Made by a program: the position numbers and the translations under genes
Origin: Prochlorococcus sp. AG-355-K03
GTDB taxonomy: Bacteria > Cyanobacteriota > Cyanobacteriia > PCC-6307 > Cyanobiaceae
DNA length: 64,000 bases
Direction of reading: 5' to 3'
Assembly (NCBI GenBank): GCA_003278685.1
Contig: QCDS01000001.1
Span: forward strand, 62,001 to 126,000
Notes under the pieces: model-generated
Databases searched by the model: none
Told to the model about the DNA's origin: nothing
What the model saw: only the letters and a program-made list of their open reading frames with translations
Part shown: positions 1 to 10,367 of the stretch, one piece after another
Layout: each line of letters begins with the position of its first letter
Numbering within the stretch: position 1 is the stretch's first letter

Positions 1-1
1 T

Positions 2-703
2 GTCGATATGATGAATTTAACAGAAGAATTGATTAAAGATATCGTAGCTGATGCATGTGGGTCTTTAATTATAAATTATCAGAATAAAGAAATTGATTTT
101 TCTAAACCCTGGACTAGGATATCTATGAAAGAAATTGTCAAAAAATATACAGGGATTGATTTTGATTCCTTCAGTGGAGACTTTCAAGCAGCTAAACAAG
201 CTGTTAAAAGTATAAATGTTGATTTCTCTAATAAAGTCAATACTATTGGAAGACTTTTAAATGAGGTCTTCGAGCAAAAAGTAGAATCAAAACTTATAGA
301 ACCCACTTTTGTTATCGATTATCCTGTTGAAATTTCTCCTTTAGCCAGGCCTCATTCTGATAATAAAGAGATGGTTCAAAGATTTGAATTATTTATTGTT
401 GGTCGCGAGCTAGCAAATGCGTTTAGTGAGTTGATAGATCCAGTAGATCAAAGAGAAAGAATGCAATTACAGCAATCTCTTAGAGATAAAGGAGATCTTG
501 AGGCTCACTGTATAGATGAAGATTTCTTGAATGCTTTAGAGATTGGCATGCCGCCTACTGGAGGATTGGGCATAGGCATTGATAGGCTAATTATGTTAAT
601 TACTAATAGTGCATCAATTAGAGATGTAATTCCTTTTCCATTGTTAAAACCAGAAATAACTTCTAAAAAAAATGAAAAATTACCCTTGAATGAAGTAAAA
701 TAA
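2..703 (+). CDS. lysS: Lysyl-tRNA synthetase, class II (C-terminal part)
   Basis: Charges tRNA-Lys with lysine in the cytoplasm, using ATP. Only the last 233 codons are present; the reading frame is already open at base 2, so the gene begins before the window and the ATG at 8 is internal. The class II fold is recognisable from the [20 protein letters not shown] segment and from motif 3, [13 protein letters not shown], which supplies the ATP-contacting arginine near the C-terminus. The family is about 500 residues, so a little under half is seen. The stop is followed 29 bases later by a small gene on the same strand. Identification is secure; I can say nothing about the anticodon-binding domain, which lies outside. 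Confidence 0.96.
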   Translation, partial: VDMMNLTEELIKDIVADACGSLIINYQNKEIDFSKPWTRISMKEIVKKYTGIDFDSFSGDFQAAKQAVKSINVDFSNKVNTIGRLLNEVFEQKVESKLIEPTFVIDYPVEISPLARPHSDNKEMVQRFELFIVGRELANAFSELIDPVDQRERMQLQQSLRDKGDLEAHCIDEDFLNALEIGMPPTGGLGIGIDRLIMLITNSASIRDVIPFPLLKPEITSKKNEKLPLNEVK

Positions 704-732
704 ATAAATCATTCCAATACGAAATTTTTTAA

Positions 733-981
733 ATGAGTGGTGAACGTGTTGGTTTCCGTTTCAAACACGCGGATGCAGTAGTAAAAAGAAATCCTCAAGG
801 CCGATCAAGAAGAGGATGGGTTATTGAACCAGTAGAGCAAACTACAAGTAGAGGTACAAAAATGCCTGCATACAAAATTCGTTGGAGAGATAGTGAGAGG
901 CCTGAAACAGTCTTACAGCATATGTTAATTTCAGATCCAGATCCTTCTCCACCTCCAAGTTCAGTAAGTTTAGATTCGTAG
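733..981 (+). CDS. Small conserved cyanobacterial protein, unknown function
   Basis: An 82-residue protein that I recognise only as a conserved hypothetical of marine picocyanobacteria. The N-terminal half is strongly basic (KRNPQGRSRRGW). The middle, WVIEPVEQ...PAYKIRWRDSERPE, alternates aromatic and charged residues in a way that resembles a small SH3-like or KOW-like beta barrel. The tail is rich in proline and serine (DPDPSPPPSS). It follows lysS by 29 bases on the same strand and could be co-transcribed. A nucleic-acid-binding role is possible from the charge and the neighbour, but this is inference only. Confidence 0.75.
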   Translation: MSGERVGFRFKHADAVVKRNPQGRSRRGWVIEPVEQTTSRGTKMPAYKIRWRDSERPETVLQHMLISDPDPSPPPSSVSLDS

Positions 982-1005
982 TTTCAATAATTCTTCATAA
1001 TATTT

Positions 1006-1500
1006 TTACCTTTTTAGTGCAGAGTTGATTTCTTTTTTTATACTTTTTTGTTTTTCATCTTGGCGTTTGTCATGTAATTTTTTCCCTTTCCCGACTCCAA
1101 TAGTTAGTTTTATCCATGAGCCTTTTAAATAAAGAGATAATGGAACAATAGTCATTCCTTTTTTTTCAGTATTTGATTTCATTTTTATTATTTCTTTTTT
1201 ATGTAGTAGTAACTTTCTATTTCTTAATGGATCATGATTAAAGAAAGACCCTACATTTTTATGTGGTGAAATGTGAACATTTAATAATAAAATCTCGCCA
1301 TCTCTGAATGAACAGTACCCATCTCTTAAATTTGCTTTTCCGTTTCTAATGGACTTTACTTCAGTCCCTAAAAGTTCAATTCCAGCTTCGATTGTTTCAG
1401 ATATTGTATATTGAAATTTTGCATATCTATTCTCAGCTAGAAGTTTAAAGCTATTTTCTTTACTAGTAGTTTTTTGTACTTTTTTTGAATTTTTTGCCAT
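1006..1500 (-). CDS. smpB: SsrA-binding protein SmpB
   Basis: Partner of tmRNA in trans-translation: it binds the tRNA-like domain of SsrA and places it in the A site of stalled ribosomes. The 164-residue length fits the family. Diagnostic segments are [20 protein letters not shown] at about residues 43-62, the following NVHISPH strand, and the basic C-terminal tail containing KLHDKRQ, which inserts into the mRNA channel. The N-terminal 16 or so residues are lysine and serine rich and probably disordered. It is divergent from ruvB, with 52 bases between the two start codons. The tmRNA gene is not in this window. Confidence 0.97.
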   Translation of the reverse strand: MAKNSKKVQKTTSKENSFKLLAENRYAKFQYTISETIEAGIELLGTEVKSIRNGKANLRDGYCSFRDGEILLLNVHISPHKNVGSFFNHDPLRNRKLLLHKKEIIKMKSNTEKKGMTIVPLSLYLKGSWIKLTIGVGKGKKLHDKRQDEKQKSIKKEINSALKR

Positions 1501-1552
1501 TTTAGTTGTAAAAAATCTTTCTACTCAGAACAATTGCAATTAACCTTTTATT

Positions 1553-2611
1553 ATGGCAATAATTTCTTCTAATATAGGCGATAATGATTTTTCTCTTCGT
1601 AAAAAAGAGCTAAGGTTAGTTGATTCAAAAATCATTCCTGAAGAAAAGAGAAATAAAAATCTGAACATAGCGAGACCTCTTACTTTAAAAGAATTTATTG
1701 GCCAAGAACAACTTAAATCCTCTTTAAGGATAGCTATAGATGCCTCAATTTTTAGAAAAGAACCTCTGGATCATACTCTTTTATATGGACAGCCTGGTTT
1801 AGGTAAGACTACTCTTGCTTTTTTGATAGCCCATGAATTGAATACAAAGTGTAGGATTGCGACTGCGCCAGCAATTGAAAGACCTAGAGATATTGTAGGT
1901 TTACTTCTTGGATTAAAAGATGGTGAAGTTTTATTTATCGATGAGATACACCGCTTAAATAGGTTAACTGAAGAGTTGTTATATTCTGCAATGGAAGATT
2001 TTAGACTTGACTTAACTATGGGAGCTAATAGAGGCGCCCGTTGTAGAACAATCAATCTTCCTAGGTTTACTCTGATTGGCGCGACAACTAAATTAGCCTC
2101 AATAAGTGCACCTCTAAGAGATAGATTTGGTATAGCTCAGAAAATAAATTTATATACATATGATGAATTAAAACAAATAATTGTTAATTTCTCCAGATTA
2201 ATAAACCTTAATTTAGATGATGAGGCATCATATGATTTGGCAAAGATATCAAGAGGAACTCCAAGAATTGCTTTGAGATTATTAAGACGAGTTAGAGATT
2301 ATGCTCAAGTTGTTAGTAAAACAAATACGATCTCAGTGAATTTAATAAAAAAAGCTTTGAATTCTTACCAAATAGACGAAAAAGGATTGGATTCTTTAGA
2401 TAGACACTATTTATCTTTTCTTAATCAAAATAATAATATTCCAACTGGCCTTGATTCTATTGCAGCTGGCTTGGGTGATGATTCTTCAATGTTAGAATTT
2501 GTAGTTGAGCCATATTTAATTAAAATTGGTTTTATCACGAGAACTCCTAGGGGAAGATTGCTTACTGCTTTAGGAAAAAAGTACATTGATTCAAAAAATG
2601 ATAACTTTTAA
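1553..2611 (+). CDS. ruvB: Holliday junction branch migration ATPase RuvB
   Basis: Hexameric AAA+ motor that, with RuvA, drives branch migration of Holliday junctions. At 352 residues it is close to the usual length. Visible motifs are Walker A GQPGLGKT at residues 79-86, Walker B with DEIH at 130-133, sensor 1 LIGATTK, the arginine-finger region APLRDRFG, sensor 2 [13 protein letters not shown], and the winged-helix ending TPRGRLLT. The first 40 residues form a variable extension. ruvA and ruvC are not adjacent, as is common in cyanobacteria. Its 3' end overlaps the start of the next gene by about 14 bases, suggesting joint transcription. Confidence 0.97.
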   Translation: MAIISSNIGDNDFSLRKKELRLVDSKIIPEEKRNKNLNIARPLTLKEFIGQEQLKSSLRIAIDASIFRKEPLDHTLLYGQPGLGKTTLAFLIAHELNTKCRIATAPAIERPRDIVGLLLGLKDGEVLFIDEIHRLNRLTEELLYSAMEDFRLDLTMGANRGARCRTINLPRFTLIGATTKLASISAPLRDRFGIAQKINLYTYDELKQIIVNFSRLINLNLDDEASYDLAKISRGTPRIALRLLRRVRDYAQVVSKTNTISVNLIKKALNSYQIDEKGLDSLDRHYLSFLNQNNNIPTGLDSIAAGLGDDSSMLEFVVEPYLIKIGFITRTPRGRLLTALGKKYIDSKNDNF

Positions 2612-3386
2612 AAAAGTTAAGATTTGTTTTTTAATAATTTTTATTTTTTTGAATATTTTTTATATTGCACCATGCTATTCAATATCTTTGAGAGAGGATT
2701 TGTTTAAAAATGCATTAGATCTAAGTTCAGGTGGAAAATTTAATCTCGCTTTACAAGAATGGGATCAGTATCTCGCTTCTTATCCCGATGATGCGGCAGG
2801 TTTGAGCAATAGAGGAAATGTAAGACTTGTTATAGGAGATGTAAAGGGATCAATAGATGACCAAAATAAGGCAATAAGTTTGAATCCTAGTGAAATAGAT
2901 CCTTACATTAACAGGGGTATAGCAGAGGAAGCATTGGGTCTATGGTCGCAAGCGAAAAAAGATTATATGTTCGTTATTTCTCAAGATAGTAAAAATTTTT
3001 CTGCATTATATAACTTGGCTAATGTAGAAGGATCTATATCAAATTGGGAAAAAGCAAGAGACTTATTTTCAAGAGCTGCTTTATATAATCCTGGATTTGC
3101 GATGGCTAGATCAAGTATGGCATTAGCAGATTTCCAGTTGGGGAACATTGATGAATCTGAAAAAGAATTAAAAAAATTAATTAGACGTTATCCAACTTTT
3201 GTAGATGCTAGAGCAGCTTTAACAGCCTTGAATTGGTCCAAGGGCGAATCTGGGAAAGCAGAGAGTAATTGGATAGCGGTAACTGAATTAGATCCTAGAT
3301 ATAGTGATGAAGAATGGTTGAAAAAAATAAGAAGATGGCCTCCTAAACCGATTAGAGATTTAATGAACTTTATCAATTTAAAATAA
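2598..3386 (+). CDS. Exported TPR-repeat protein
   Basis: A 262-residue protein with an N-terminal hydrophobic stretch preceded by lysines ([18 protein letters not shown]), reading as a signal peptide or membrane anchor. After it come about five tetratricopeptide repeats, with typical N-x-G-N and A-x-x-x-Y/F-x-x-A/V spacings such as [20 protein letters not shown] and [23 protein letters not shown] domains serve as protein-protein scaffolds, here probably in the thylakoid lumen or periplasm. I prefer the ATG at 2598 over a TTG at 2586 because it begins cleanly at the signal peptide. It overlaps ruvB and is followed after 3 bases by the peptidase gene. The partner is unknown. Confidence 0.85.
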   Translation: MITFKKVKICFLIIFIFLNIFYIAPCYSISLREDLFKNALDLSSGGKFNLALQEWDQYLASYPDDAAGLSNRGNVRLVIGDVKGSIDDQNKAISLNPSEIDPYINRGIAEEALGLWSQAKKDYMFVISQDSKNFSALYNLANVEGSISNWEKARDLFSRAALYNPGFAMARSSMALADFQLGNIDESEKELKKLIRRYPTFVDARAALTALNWSKGESGKAESNWIAVTELDPRYSDEEWLKKIRRWPPKPIRDLMNFINLK

Positions 3387-3389
3387 GCT

Positions 3390-4574
3390 ATGAATAGTGA
3401 TCAGTTATATAAAAAAATCGATTCGTTTAATGATGAATTAATTTATTTAAGAAGACATATCCATGCACATCCGGAATTAAGTGGACTTGAAAATCAAACA
3501 GCGATCTTGATAAGTGGTTTTTTAAAAAATATTGGTTGGAATGTTAAAGAATCTATTGGCAGGACTGGAGTTGTAGCTGATTTTGGGCCCTTAGACAAGG
3601 GCATTATAGGTTTAAGAGTAGATATGGATGCTTTGCCAATATTTGAGGAAACTAAATTAAGTTTTTCTTCAAAAGTAGATGGCATTATGCATGCCTGTGG
3701 TCACGATTTGCATATATCAATTGGATTGGGGGTGGCAAAAATTATTAAGGATTTAAAGTTAAACTTCGGAGTTCGGATAATTTTTCAGCCTGCTGAAGAA
3801 ATTGCGAGCGGAGCTAGATGGATGATTAAGGATGGCGCAATTAATGGTTTGACCCATATTTTGGGAGTTCATGTCTACCCCGAATTATCCGTAGGGACTA
3901 TTGGTATTAAGGAGGGTAGTTTAACTGCAGCTGCGGGAGAACTTAAGGTAGAGATTAAAGGAAAATCAGGGCATGGTGCTCGACCTCATGAGGGAGTTGA
4001 TGCTATTTGGGCGGCCTCTAAAGTTATCTCGGGAATTCAAGAATCCATAACACGGAAGTTAGATCCTCTAGACCCTGTAGTAATAACTTTTGGGAAAATA
4101 AATGGTGGTAATGCATTCAATGTTCTTGCAGAAAAGGTTAATTTAATTGGTACGGTTAGATGCACTAATCGTAAATTATTTCAGAATATTGGTAATTGGC
4201 TCAATGAAAATATTACTTCTTTAGCGAATAGTTGCGGAGCTGAAGCAAAAGTAATATTTAGAGAAATCACTCCAGCAGTTAATAATAATTCTGTAATTAA
4301 TAGAGTCCTTAGAGATTCGGGAGTTAAGGTTTTGGGTCAAGAAAATGTTATCGAATTACAAAAACCATCATTAGGAGCTGAGGATTTCGCTGAATTCTTA
4401 AAAGTGATTCCAGGGGCTATGTTTAGGCTTGGCGTTTCGAGCTCAAATGGATGGGCTCCTCTTCATAGTTCTAAATTTGATCCAGATGAAAGAGCTATTG
4501 CTGTTGGAATTAAAGTCATAACAGAATCCATAGTAAAATTAAACAATGAAAAAATTAATACACTTGGTAAATGA
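3390..4574 (+). CDS. M20 family amidohydrolase (N-acyl-L-amino acid hydrolase type)
   Basis: Zinc or manganese-dependent hydrolase of the M20D group, related to hippurate hydrolases and plant IAA-amino-acid hydrolases. The 394-residue length is typical. Metal ligands are visible in MHACGHDLH (about residue 104), in QPAEE where the second glutamate is a ligand, in LGVHVYPE, and in the C-terminal PLHSSKFDPDE. The dimerisation insert with KGKSGHGARPHEGVDA is present. The physiological substrate cannot be told from sequence; release of an amino acid from an N-acyl or peptide conjugate is the family reaction. It overlaps the next gene by 4 bases (ATGA), indicating translational coupling. Confidence 0.92.
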   Translation: MNSDQLYKKIDSFNDELIYLRRHIHAHPELSGLENQTAILISGFLKNIGWNVKESIGRTGVVADFGPLDKGIIGLRVDMDALPIFEETKLSFSSKVDGIMHACGHDLHISIGLGVAKIIKDLKLNFGVRIIFQPAEEIASGARWMIKDGAINGLTHILGVHVYPELSVGTIGIKEGSLTAAAGELKVEIKGKSGHGARPHEGVDAIWAASKVISGIQESITRKLDPLDPVVITFGKINGGNAFNVLAEKVNLIGTVRCTNRKLFQNIGNWLNENITSLANSCGAEAKVIFREITPAVNNNSVINRVLRDSGVKVLGQENVIELQKPSLGAEDFAEFLKVIPGAMFRLGVSSSNGWAPLHSSKFDPDERAIAVGIKVITESIVKLNNEKINTLGK

Positions 4575-4786
4575 AAATTAATAAAAGATTAACTTTATCT
4601 TTTGTAGCTCCTTTTATGATCCTAATTTCTGCTTTCGGATTGACATTTAGGGACAATCCTAGCAAGATTTTTTATTTACCTATTGGTTTAATGGGGATTG
4701 TAATTATTTTGGAAAGGGGTATAAGCAGACAATTAGATAGGAAAAATATTTTAAAAAAGATAAAGTCTTATCAAAAAGTCAAATAA
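4571..4786 (+). CDS. Small membrane protein, DUF3188-like
   Basis: A 71-residue protein with two hydrophobic segments, roughly residues 7-24 (LTLSFVAPFMILISAFGL) and 33-48 (FYLPIGLMGIVIILER), joined by a short polar loop and ending in a basic cytoplasmic-looking tail. The size and arrangement resemble the small cyanobacterial DUF3188 family, but I assign that from memory and not strongly. Function is unknown. Its ATG overlaps the stop of the upstream amidohydrolase (ATGA), so the two are probably made together. The TPP riboswitch of thiC begins about 70 bases downstream. Confidence 0.75.
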   Translation: MKINKRLTLSFVAPFMILISAFGLTFRDNPSKIFYLPIGLMGIVIILERGISRQLDRKNILKKIKSYQKVK

Positions 4787-4854
4787 AATTTTATTTATTT
4801 TTACGCAACATGAGATGACTATTTTTTAGAAAAGAGCTATTAATAAGATTAATA

Positions 4855-4936
4855 CTAGGGGTGCTAGGAATTTTAACTTAGCTGAGATCATACCCTTTGA
4901 ACCTGAATCATTAGCCTTGATGCAGGGAAGTGAAGA
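4855..4936 (+). promoter_or_regulatory. TPP (THI element) riboswitch
   Basis: Contains the conserved pieces of the thiamine pyrophosphate riboswitch in the right order: a GGGGTGC strand, CTGAGAT at about 4882, ACCCTTTGAACCTGA at about 4892-4906, and TGCAGGGAAG closing the element at 4921. It ends about 45 bases before the thiC start codon. Binding of TPP is expected to reduce thiC expression, by masking the translation start or by termination; I do not see an obvious terminator hairpin with a U tract, so control of translation is more likely. Confidence 0.95.
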
Positions 4937-4981
4937 TTTGATCAAACTTTAGTAATAAAACTTTTAAAAAATTTGTCAATT

Positions 4982-6352
4982 ATGAGAAGTTCGTGGATTA
5001 AGCCTCGCCTTGGGAAAGAAAATGTGACTCAGATGAACTTTGCGAGAAATGGATATATCACAGAAGAAATGGATTTTGTTGCTAAAAAAGAAAATCTTCC
5101 TTCTTCTTTGATAATGGAAGAAGTGGCAAGAGGAAGATTAATTATTCCAGCTAATATTAATCATTTGAATCTTGAGCCAATGTCTATAGGTATTGCTTCT
5201 AGATGCAAAGTTAATGCCAATATTGGTGCTTCCCCTAATGCAAGTGATATCAATGAAGAAGTAGAGAAGTTAAAACTGGCAGTTAAATATGGGGCTGATA
5301 CTGTTATGGATCTTTCTACAGGAGGAGTAAATTTAGATGAAGTGCGGCAAGCAATAATTCATGAGTCTCCTGTTCCCATTGGAACAGTTCCTGTGTATCA
5401 GGCCTTAGAAAGTGTACATGGTTCAATAGATAGACTAACTGAAGACGATTTTCTTCATATTATTGAAAAACATTGTCAGCAGGGCGTAGATTATCAGACT
5501 ATTCATGCTGGACTATTAATAGAGCATTTGCCGAAAGTCAAAGGAAGAATTACTGGAATTGTCAGTAGGGGGGGAGGTATTTTAGCCCAATGGATGTTAC
5601 ATCATTTTAAACAAAACCCTCTCTATACAAGGTTTGATGACATTTGTGAGATTTTTAAGAAATATGATTGTACTTTTTCTCTAGGAGATTCTTTAAGACC
5701 TGGATGTTTGCATGATGCTTCTGATGATGCCCAGCTAGCAGAGTTGAAGACCCTAGGCGAGCTTACTCGAAGAGCATGGAAACATAATGTTCAAGTGATG
5801 GTTGAGGGTCCTGGTCATGTACCTATGGACCAAATTGAGTTTAATGTTAGAAAGCAAATGGAAGAATGTTCAGAAGCTCCATTTTATGTGCTTGGTCCAT
5901 TAGTGACAGATATATCCCCTGGTTATGACCATATATCAAGTGCTATTGGGGCGGCAATGGCAGGGTGGTATGGAACTTCTATGTTATGTTATGTAACGCC
6001 AAAAGAACATCTAGGTCTACCAAATGCAGAAGATGTAAGAGAAGGCCTAATTGCATATAAAATAGCTGCTCACGCTTCTGATATAGCAAGACATAGAGCT
6101 GGAGCCCGTGATCGAGATGATGAACTTAGTCATGCAAGGTATAACTTTGATTGGAATAAACAATTCGAACTTTCATTAGATCCGGAAAGGGCAAAGCAGT
6201 ACCATGATGAGACACTGCCTGAAGAAATCTTTAAAAAGGCGGAGTTTTGCTCAATGTGTGGCCCTAAGCATTGTCCAATGAATTCAAAGATCTCCGATGA
6301 ATCTCTTGATCAGCTAAAAGATAAGCTTGAAGAATGCAACACTTCAGTGTAG
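4982..6352 (+). CDS. thiC: Phosphomethylpyrimidine synthase ThiC
   Basis: Radical-SAM enzyme that rearranges aminoimidazole ribotide (AIR) into HMP-phosphate, the pyrimidine half of thiamine. The C-terminal cluster-binding motif is clear: CSMCGPKHC (CX2CX4C, residues near 420). Other family blocks are [46 protein letters not shown] and [12 protein letters not shown] place the start at ATG 4982, giving 456 residues; a TTG at 4973 would add three. Control is by the TPP riboswitch just upstream. It is convergent with tkt, whose product needs TPP, with 15 bases between them. Confidence 0.98.
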   Translation: MRSSWIKPRLGKENVTQMNFARNGYITEEMDFVAKKENLPSSLIMEEVARGRLIIPANINHLNLEPMSIGIASRCKVNANIGASPNASDINEEVEKLKLAVKYGADTVMDLSTGGVNLDEVRQAIIHESPVPIGTVPVYQALESVHGSIDRLTEDDFLHIIEKHCQQGVDYQTIHAGLLIEHLPKVKGRITGIVSRGGGILAQWMLHHFKQNPLYTRFDDICEIFKKYDCTFSLGDSLRPGCLHDASDDAQLAELKTLGELTRRAWKHNVQVMVEGPGHVPMDQIEFNVRKQMEECSEAPFYVLGPLVTDISPGYDHISSAIGAAMAGWYGTSMLCYVTPKEHLGLPNAEDVREGLIAYKIAAHASDIARHRAGARDRDDELSHARYNFDWNKQFELSLDPERAKQYHDETLPEEIFKKAEFCSMCGPKHCPMNSKISDESLDQLKDKLEECNTSV

Positions 6353-6367
6353 TTATTTATTAGTAGT

Positions 6368-8374
6368 TTATAGAATCTCCTTTGTCTTATTAACTACGTT
6401 TTCGACAGTAAATCCAAAATTTTTCATACATTCTCCACCTGGTGCTGATGCACCAAATCTGTCCATAGTAATACAAATTCCCTCAAAACCTGTATATTTA
6501 TGCCATCCAAATGAATGGGCAGCTTCTACTACAACTCTTTTTTTCACACTACTAGGTAAAACACTTTCTTTATAAGATTCTTCTTGTTCTTCAAAAAGTT
6601 CTACACAAGGCATAGAAACAACTCTAATTTTTTTTCCTAAGCTTGAAATTTCCTTACTTGCTTCAATGCAAAGATTAAGTTCGCTTCCAGTACCAATAAA
6701 TATTAGATCTGGTGTTCCTTCACAATCAGAAACTACATATCCTCCTAAAGCAACTTTGTCGATCGAAGTATTTTCTTGATTTGGCATACCTTGTCTACTT
6801 AAACAAAGAGCAGAAGGCCTTTTTCGATTTTGAATAGCAAGCTTATAAGCTCCACTCGTCTCATTGCCATCTCCAGGTCTGAAAACAAGCATATTAGGCA
6901 TGGCACGAAGAGAAGGGATAGTTTCAATAGGTTGATGTGTTGGGCCATCTTCCCCTACACCAATTGAATCGTGTGTTAAAACATAGATTACTCCTAATTC
7001 GCTGAGTGCTGAAAGCCTCATTGAGCCCCTCATATAATCGGCGAAAACAAGGAAGGTTCCACCATAAGGGATAAGACCACTGTTGTGATAAGCAATACCA
7101 TTAAGTACAGCTGCCATTGCATGCTCTCGTACACCAAAATGTAAATATCTTTTTTCAGGGCTATGTGGCTGGAATGATCCAGTTTCGCCTTTTATATCTG
7201 TGTAATTAGAGTGAGTTAAATCTGCAGATCCGCCAATTAATTCAGGTAGGTTAGGACCTAGAGCACCCAAACATATTTGTGAATGTTTTCTGGTGGCTAA
7301 CCCTTTATCATCGGGCGAATAAGATGGGAGATCTGAGTCCCAATTCTCAGGTAATTGACCCTCTAACATTCTTTTTAACTCGCCTCCTTCCGAGGGATAT
7401 TTTTTTTGATATTCTTCAAATTTAGAATCCCATTCTTTCTCTAAATTTTCACCTTTGTTTATTGATTTTCTAAAATGTGCGTATACTTCATCGGGTATTT
7501 CAAATGGAGCATATTCCCAATTTAGGAACTTTCTAGTTAGTCCAGCTTCTTCTTCTCCAATAGCTGCTCCATGAATTCCAGCAGTATCTGATTTATTGGG
7601 AGAACCATAACCTATGGTTGTAGAAATTTTTATAATTGAAGGCCTGTCTGTGATTAATTTTGCTTTTTCGATAGCTTCAGTGATTCCTTCAACATCATGA
7701 TTCCCATCTTCAACATGTTGTACATGCCATCCATAAGCTTCATATCTTTTTAAGACATCTTCGGTAAAAGATACGTCGGTTCGCCCATCAATAGTAATTT
7801 GGTTATCGTCATAGAGTGCAATTAATTTTCCAAGTTTAAGATGACCAGCTAACGAGCAGGCCTCTGATGCAATACCTTCTTGATTACAGCCATCACCCAT
7901 TATTACATAAGTATAGTGATCAACGATATTGCAATCAGGCTTATTAAATTTGGCTGCTAAATGTGTTTCAGCTATTGCTAAACCAACTGCATTTGAAATT
8001 CCGGCTCCAAGAGGCCCAGCTGTAACTTCAACACCTTCAGTTTCGAATGTTTCTGGATGTCCAGGAGTTTTTGAACCCCATTGCCTAAATTCTTTGATAT
8101 CTTCTATGGAAACTGATTTATATCCTGTCAAATGAAGCAAGGAATATAACAACATACAGCCATGACCAGCTGACAATACAAAACGGTCTCTATTGAACCA
8201 TTTTGGGTTATTAGGGTTGTGATTAAGAATGTTTTGCCATAATGCATAACCCATAGGAGCACATCCCATTGGTAATCCAGGATGTCCACTATTAGATTTA
8301 TTTACTGCATCTACAGCAAGCATTCTTATACTATTTACACAAAGTGATTCTAATGAAACAGATGCAGCGACCAT
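6368..8374 (-). CDS. tkt: Transketolase
   Basis: TPP-dependent enzyme that moves two-carbon units in the Calvin cycle and the pentose phosphate pathway. 668 residues is the usual length. The TPP motif is visible as [13 protein letters not shown] through DDNQITIDG, with conserved histidines in [13 protein letters not shown] and [11 protein letters not shown], and the pyrimidine-domain segment [18 protein letters not shown] carrying the catalytic glutamate. The start ATG is 43 bases after the fabF stop on the same strand, so acpP, fabF and tkt probably form one transcript. The 3' end faces thiC across 15 bases. Confidence 0.98.
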   Translation of the reverse strand: MVAASVSLESLCVNSIRMLAVDAVNKSNSGHPGLPMGCAPMGYALWQNILNHNPNNPKWFNRDRFVLSAGHGCMLLYSLLHLTGYKSVSIEDIKEFRQWGSKTPGHPETFETEGVEVTAGPLGAGISNAVGLAIAETHLAAKFNKPDCNIVDHYTYVIMGDGCNQEGIASEACSLAGHLKLGKLIALYDDNQITIDGRTDVSFTEDVLKRYEAYGWHVQHVEDGNHDVEGITEAIEKAKLITDRPSIIKISTTIGYGSPNKSDTAGIHGAAIGEEEAGLTRKFLNWEYAPFEIPDEVYAHFRKSINKGENLEKEWDSKFEEYQKKYPSEGGELKRMLEGQLPENWDSDLPSYSPDDKGLATRKHSQICLGALGPNLPELIGGSADLTHSNYTDIKGETGSFQPHSPEKRYLHFGVREHAMAAVLNGIAYHNSGLIPYGGTFLVFADYMRGSMRLSALSELGVIYVLTHDSIGVGEDGPTHQPIETIPSLRAMPNMLVFRPGDGNETSGAYKLAIQNRKRPSALCLSRQGMPNQENTSIDKVALGGYVVSDCEGTPDLIFIGTGSELNLCIEASKEISSLGKKIRVVSMPCVELFEEQEESYKESVLPSSVKKRVVVEAAHSFGWHKYTGFEGICITMDRFGASAPGGECMKNFGFTVENVVNKTKEIL

Positions 8375-8417
8375 TGTTTTAAAATAAGTTAAGTTGGAAA
8401 TACAGAATTGGTTGTCT

Positions 8418-9662
8418 TCAATTCATTTTGCTGAAAGCAAGGCAAACATTGTGACCACCAAAGCCGAAAGAATTAGAAAGAGCAACTCCTACTTGAGCTT
8501 CTCTTGCATTATTTGCTACATAGTCAAGATCACATTCAGGATCTTGATTAACGTAGTTAATTGTAGGAGGGATGAAATTTTGTGTCAAAGAAAGTATACA
8601 AGCTACAGCTTCTATACCTCCTGAGCCTCCTAGGAGATGACCTGTCATCGACTTAGTAGAGCTTACAGGAATGAGGTATGATCTGTCTCTAAAAATAGAT
8701 TTAATTGCAGAAGTTTCATTTTTATCATTAGCTGATGTACTTGTTCCATGAGCATTAATGTAATCAACTTTTTCAAGACTAAGGCAAGCATCTTCTATTG
8801 CTAATTTGATAGCTTCTGCGCCTCCAACCCCGCCTGGAGATGGAGCAGTAATATGATGTGCATCACATGTCGTTCCATATCCAACTATTTCTGCATAAAT
8901 TCTCGCATCCCTTTTTTGGGCATTTTCTAAAGTTTCTAAAACAAGAATTCCGGATCCCTCTCCAATTACAAATCCATCTCTTTCAGCATCGAAAGGTCTG
9001 CTAGCAGTTTGAGGACTTTCATTTCTGGAAGAAAGAGCCTTGGCACTGGCAAAACCAGCTACTCCTAGAGGCGTAATACTTGCTTCTGCTCCCCCACAGA
9101 TCATTGCATCTGCTTTGCCAAGTTGGAGTAATCTAAAAGAATCACCAATTGCATTTGAACCGGCAGCGCAAGCGGTGGAAACAGAGGAACTTGGTCCTTT
9201 TGCACCCAAAGCGATTGCAGCTAATCCAGTGGCCATGTTGGGAATCATCATTGGGACTGTAAATGGACTTACTCTTTTAGGCCCTTTATGACTCAATATT
9301 TGAGCTTGACTTTCCATAGTTAGTAAGCCTCCAACACCAGAACCAATAATTACTCCAATTCTTGATGCATTAGCTTCAGTAATTTCAAGTCCAGAATCAT
9401 TAAAGGCTTGCTTTGCAGCAATAACTCCAAACTGGGAAAAACGATCCCATCTTTTGGATTCTTTAGCTTCAATAAAATTTTCGGACTGAAGATTTTTTAC
9501 TTCTGCAGCAAATTTGCAGGGATGTTGTTCAGGATCAAAGAGAGTAATGTCTGATACCCCATTAGTACCTGTTTGAAGACCTACTAAATATTCATCAATG
9601 TTATTACCAATTGGAGTAACTGCTCCGATACCAGTAATAACTACTCGATGGAAATTTGGCAT
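8418..9662 (-). CDS. fabF: 3-oxoacyl-[acyl-carrier-protein] synthase II
   Basis: Condensing enzyme of type II fatty acid synthesis that extends acyl-ACP with malonyl-ACP. The 414-residue protein has the Cys-His-His triad: cysteine in [13 protein letters not shown] (about residue 165), histidine in [14 protein letters not shown], and histidine in [19 protein letters not shown]. The ending [14 protein letters not shown] is also typical. The gene starts 6 bases after the acpP stop, and the pairing of acpP with fabF is standard in bacteria. KAS II rather than KAS I is chosen from the overall similarity and this gene order. Confidence 0.98.
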   Translation of the reverse strand: MPNFHRVVITGIGAVTPIGNNIDEYLVGLQTGTNGVSDITLFDPEQHPCKFAAEVKNLQSENFIEAKESKRWDRFSQFGVIAAKQAFNDSGLEITEANASRIGVIIGSGVGGLLTMESQAQILSHKGPKRVSPFTVPMMIPNMATGLAAIALGAKGPSSSVSTACAAGSNAIGDSFRLLQLGKADAMICGGAEASITPLGVAGFASAKALSSRNESPQTASRPFDAERDGFVIGEGSGILVLETLENAQKRDARIYAEIVGYGTTCDAHHITAPSPGGVGGAEAIKLAIEDACLSLEKVDYINAHGTSTSANDKNETSAIKSIFRDRSYLIPVSSTKSMTGHLLGGSGGIEAVACILSLTQNFIPPTINYVNQDPECDLDYVANNAREAQVGVALSNSFGFGGHNVCLAFSKMN

Positions 9663-9668
9663 TCTATA

Positions 9669-9908
9669 CTAACCTTTTTTTTCTTCGATGAATTTTACAG
9701 CATCGCCAACAGTTGCTATTCCTTCAGCTGCTTCATCAGGAATTTCAATGTCAAATGCTTCTTCTAAAGCCATCACTAATTCAACTGTATCTAGAGAATC
9801 TGCGCCTAAATCATTTTGGAAATTTGAATCTGATTTCACTTCTCCTGCTTCAACGCTTAATTGTTCTGAAACAATAGAACAGACTTTTTCGAGGATTTCT
9901 TGTGACAT
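9669..9908 (-). CDS. acpP: Acyl carrier protein
   Basis: A 79-residue acidic helical carrier that holds growing fatty acyl chains on a phosphopantetheine arm. The attachment serine is in the canonical [18 protein letters not shown] motif at about residues 34-51. Length and composition are fully typical. It is first of the acpP-fabF-tkt group on this strand and is divergent from psaC, with 133 bases between the start codons holding promoters for both directions. Confidence 0.98.
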   Translation of the reverse strand: MSQEILEKVCSIVSEQLSVEAGEVKSDSNFQNDLGADSLDTVELVMALEEAFDIEIPDEAAEGIATVGDAVKFIEEKKG

Positions 9909-9999
9909 AGTTTATGTAAATTACTAATTATCTATATGATTTTATGCCCTAGAGTTAACAAGAGTGAAGCATATCTTAATTTTTTTAATTTCTTTGTAA

Positions 10000-10287
<288 letters not shown>

Positions 10288-10339
10288 TTTTTATAGTGCA
10301 GTTTTAAGAGAGTCCATGTTTTAGTAAATACGTATTTTA

Positions 10340-10356
10340 TTTCAATATAATTGAAA
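10340..10356. promoter_or_regulatory. Palindrome over a candidate minus-10 of glmS
   Basis: TTTCAATATAATTGAAA is a perfect 7+3+7 inverted repeat, and it contains TATAAT at 10346-10351. The glmS ATG is at 10368, only 12 bases after the palindrome. This could be an operator overlapping the promoter, or a chance AT-rich palindrome. A second short palindrome, AAATACGTATTT, lies just upstream at about 10326-10337. Confidence 0.35.
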
Positions 10357-10367
10357 AAAAAATCCGT

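Noticed and set aside
6327..9291. Several plus-strand ORFs opposite tkt and fabF
   Set aside because: They are antisense shadows of strongly conserved genes, with no ribosome-binding site or recognisable product.
10288..10367. glmS ribozyme upstream of glmS
   Set aside because: The gap is too short, and this ribozyme is known from Gram-positive bacteria; no matching core is present.
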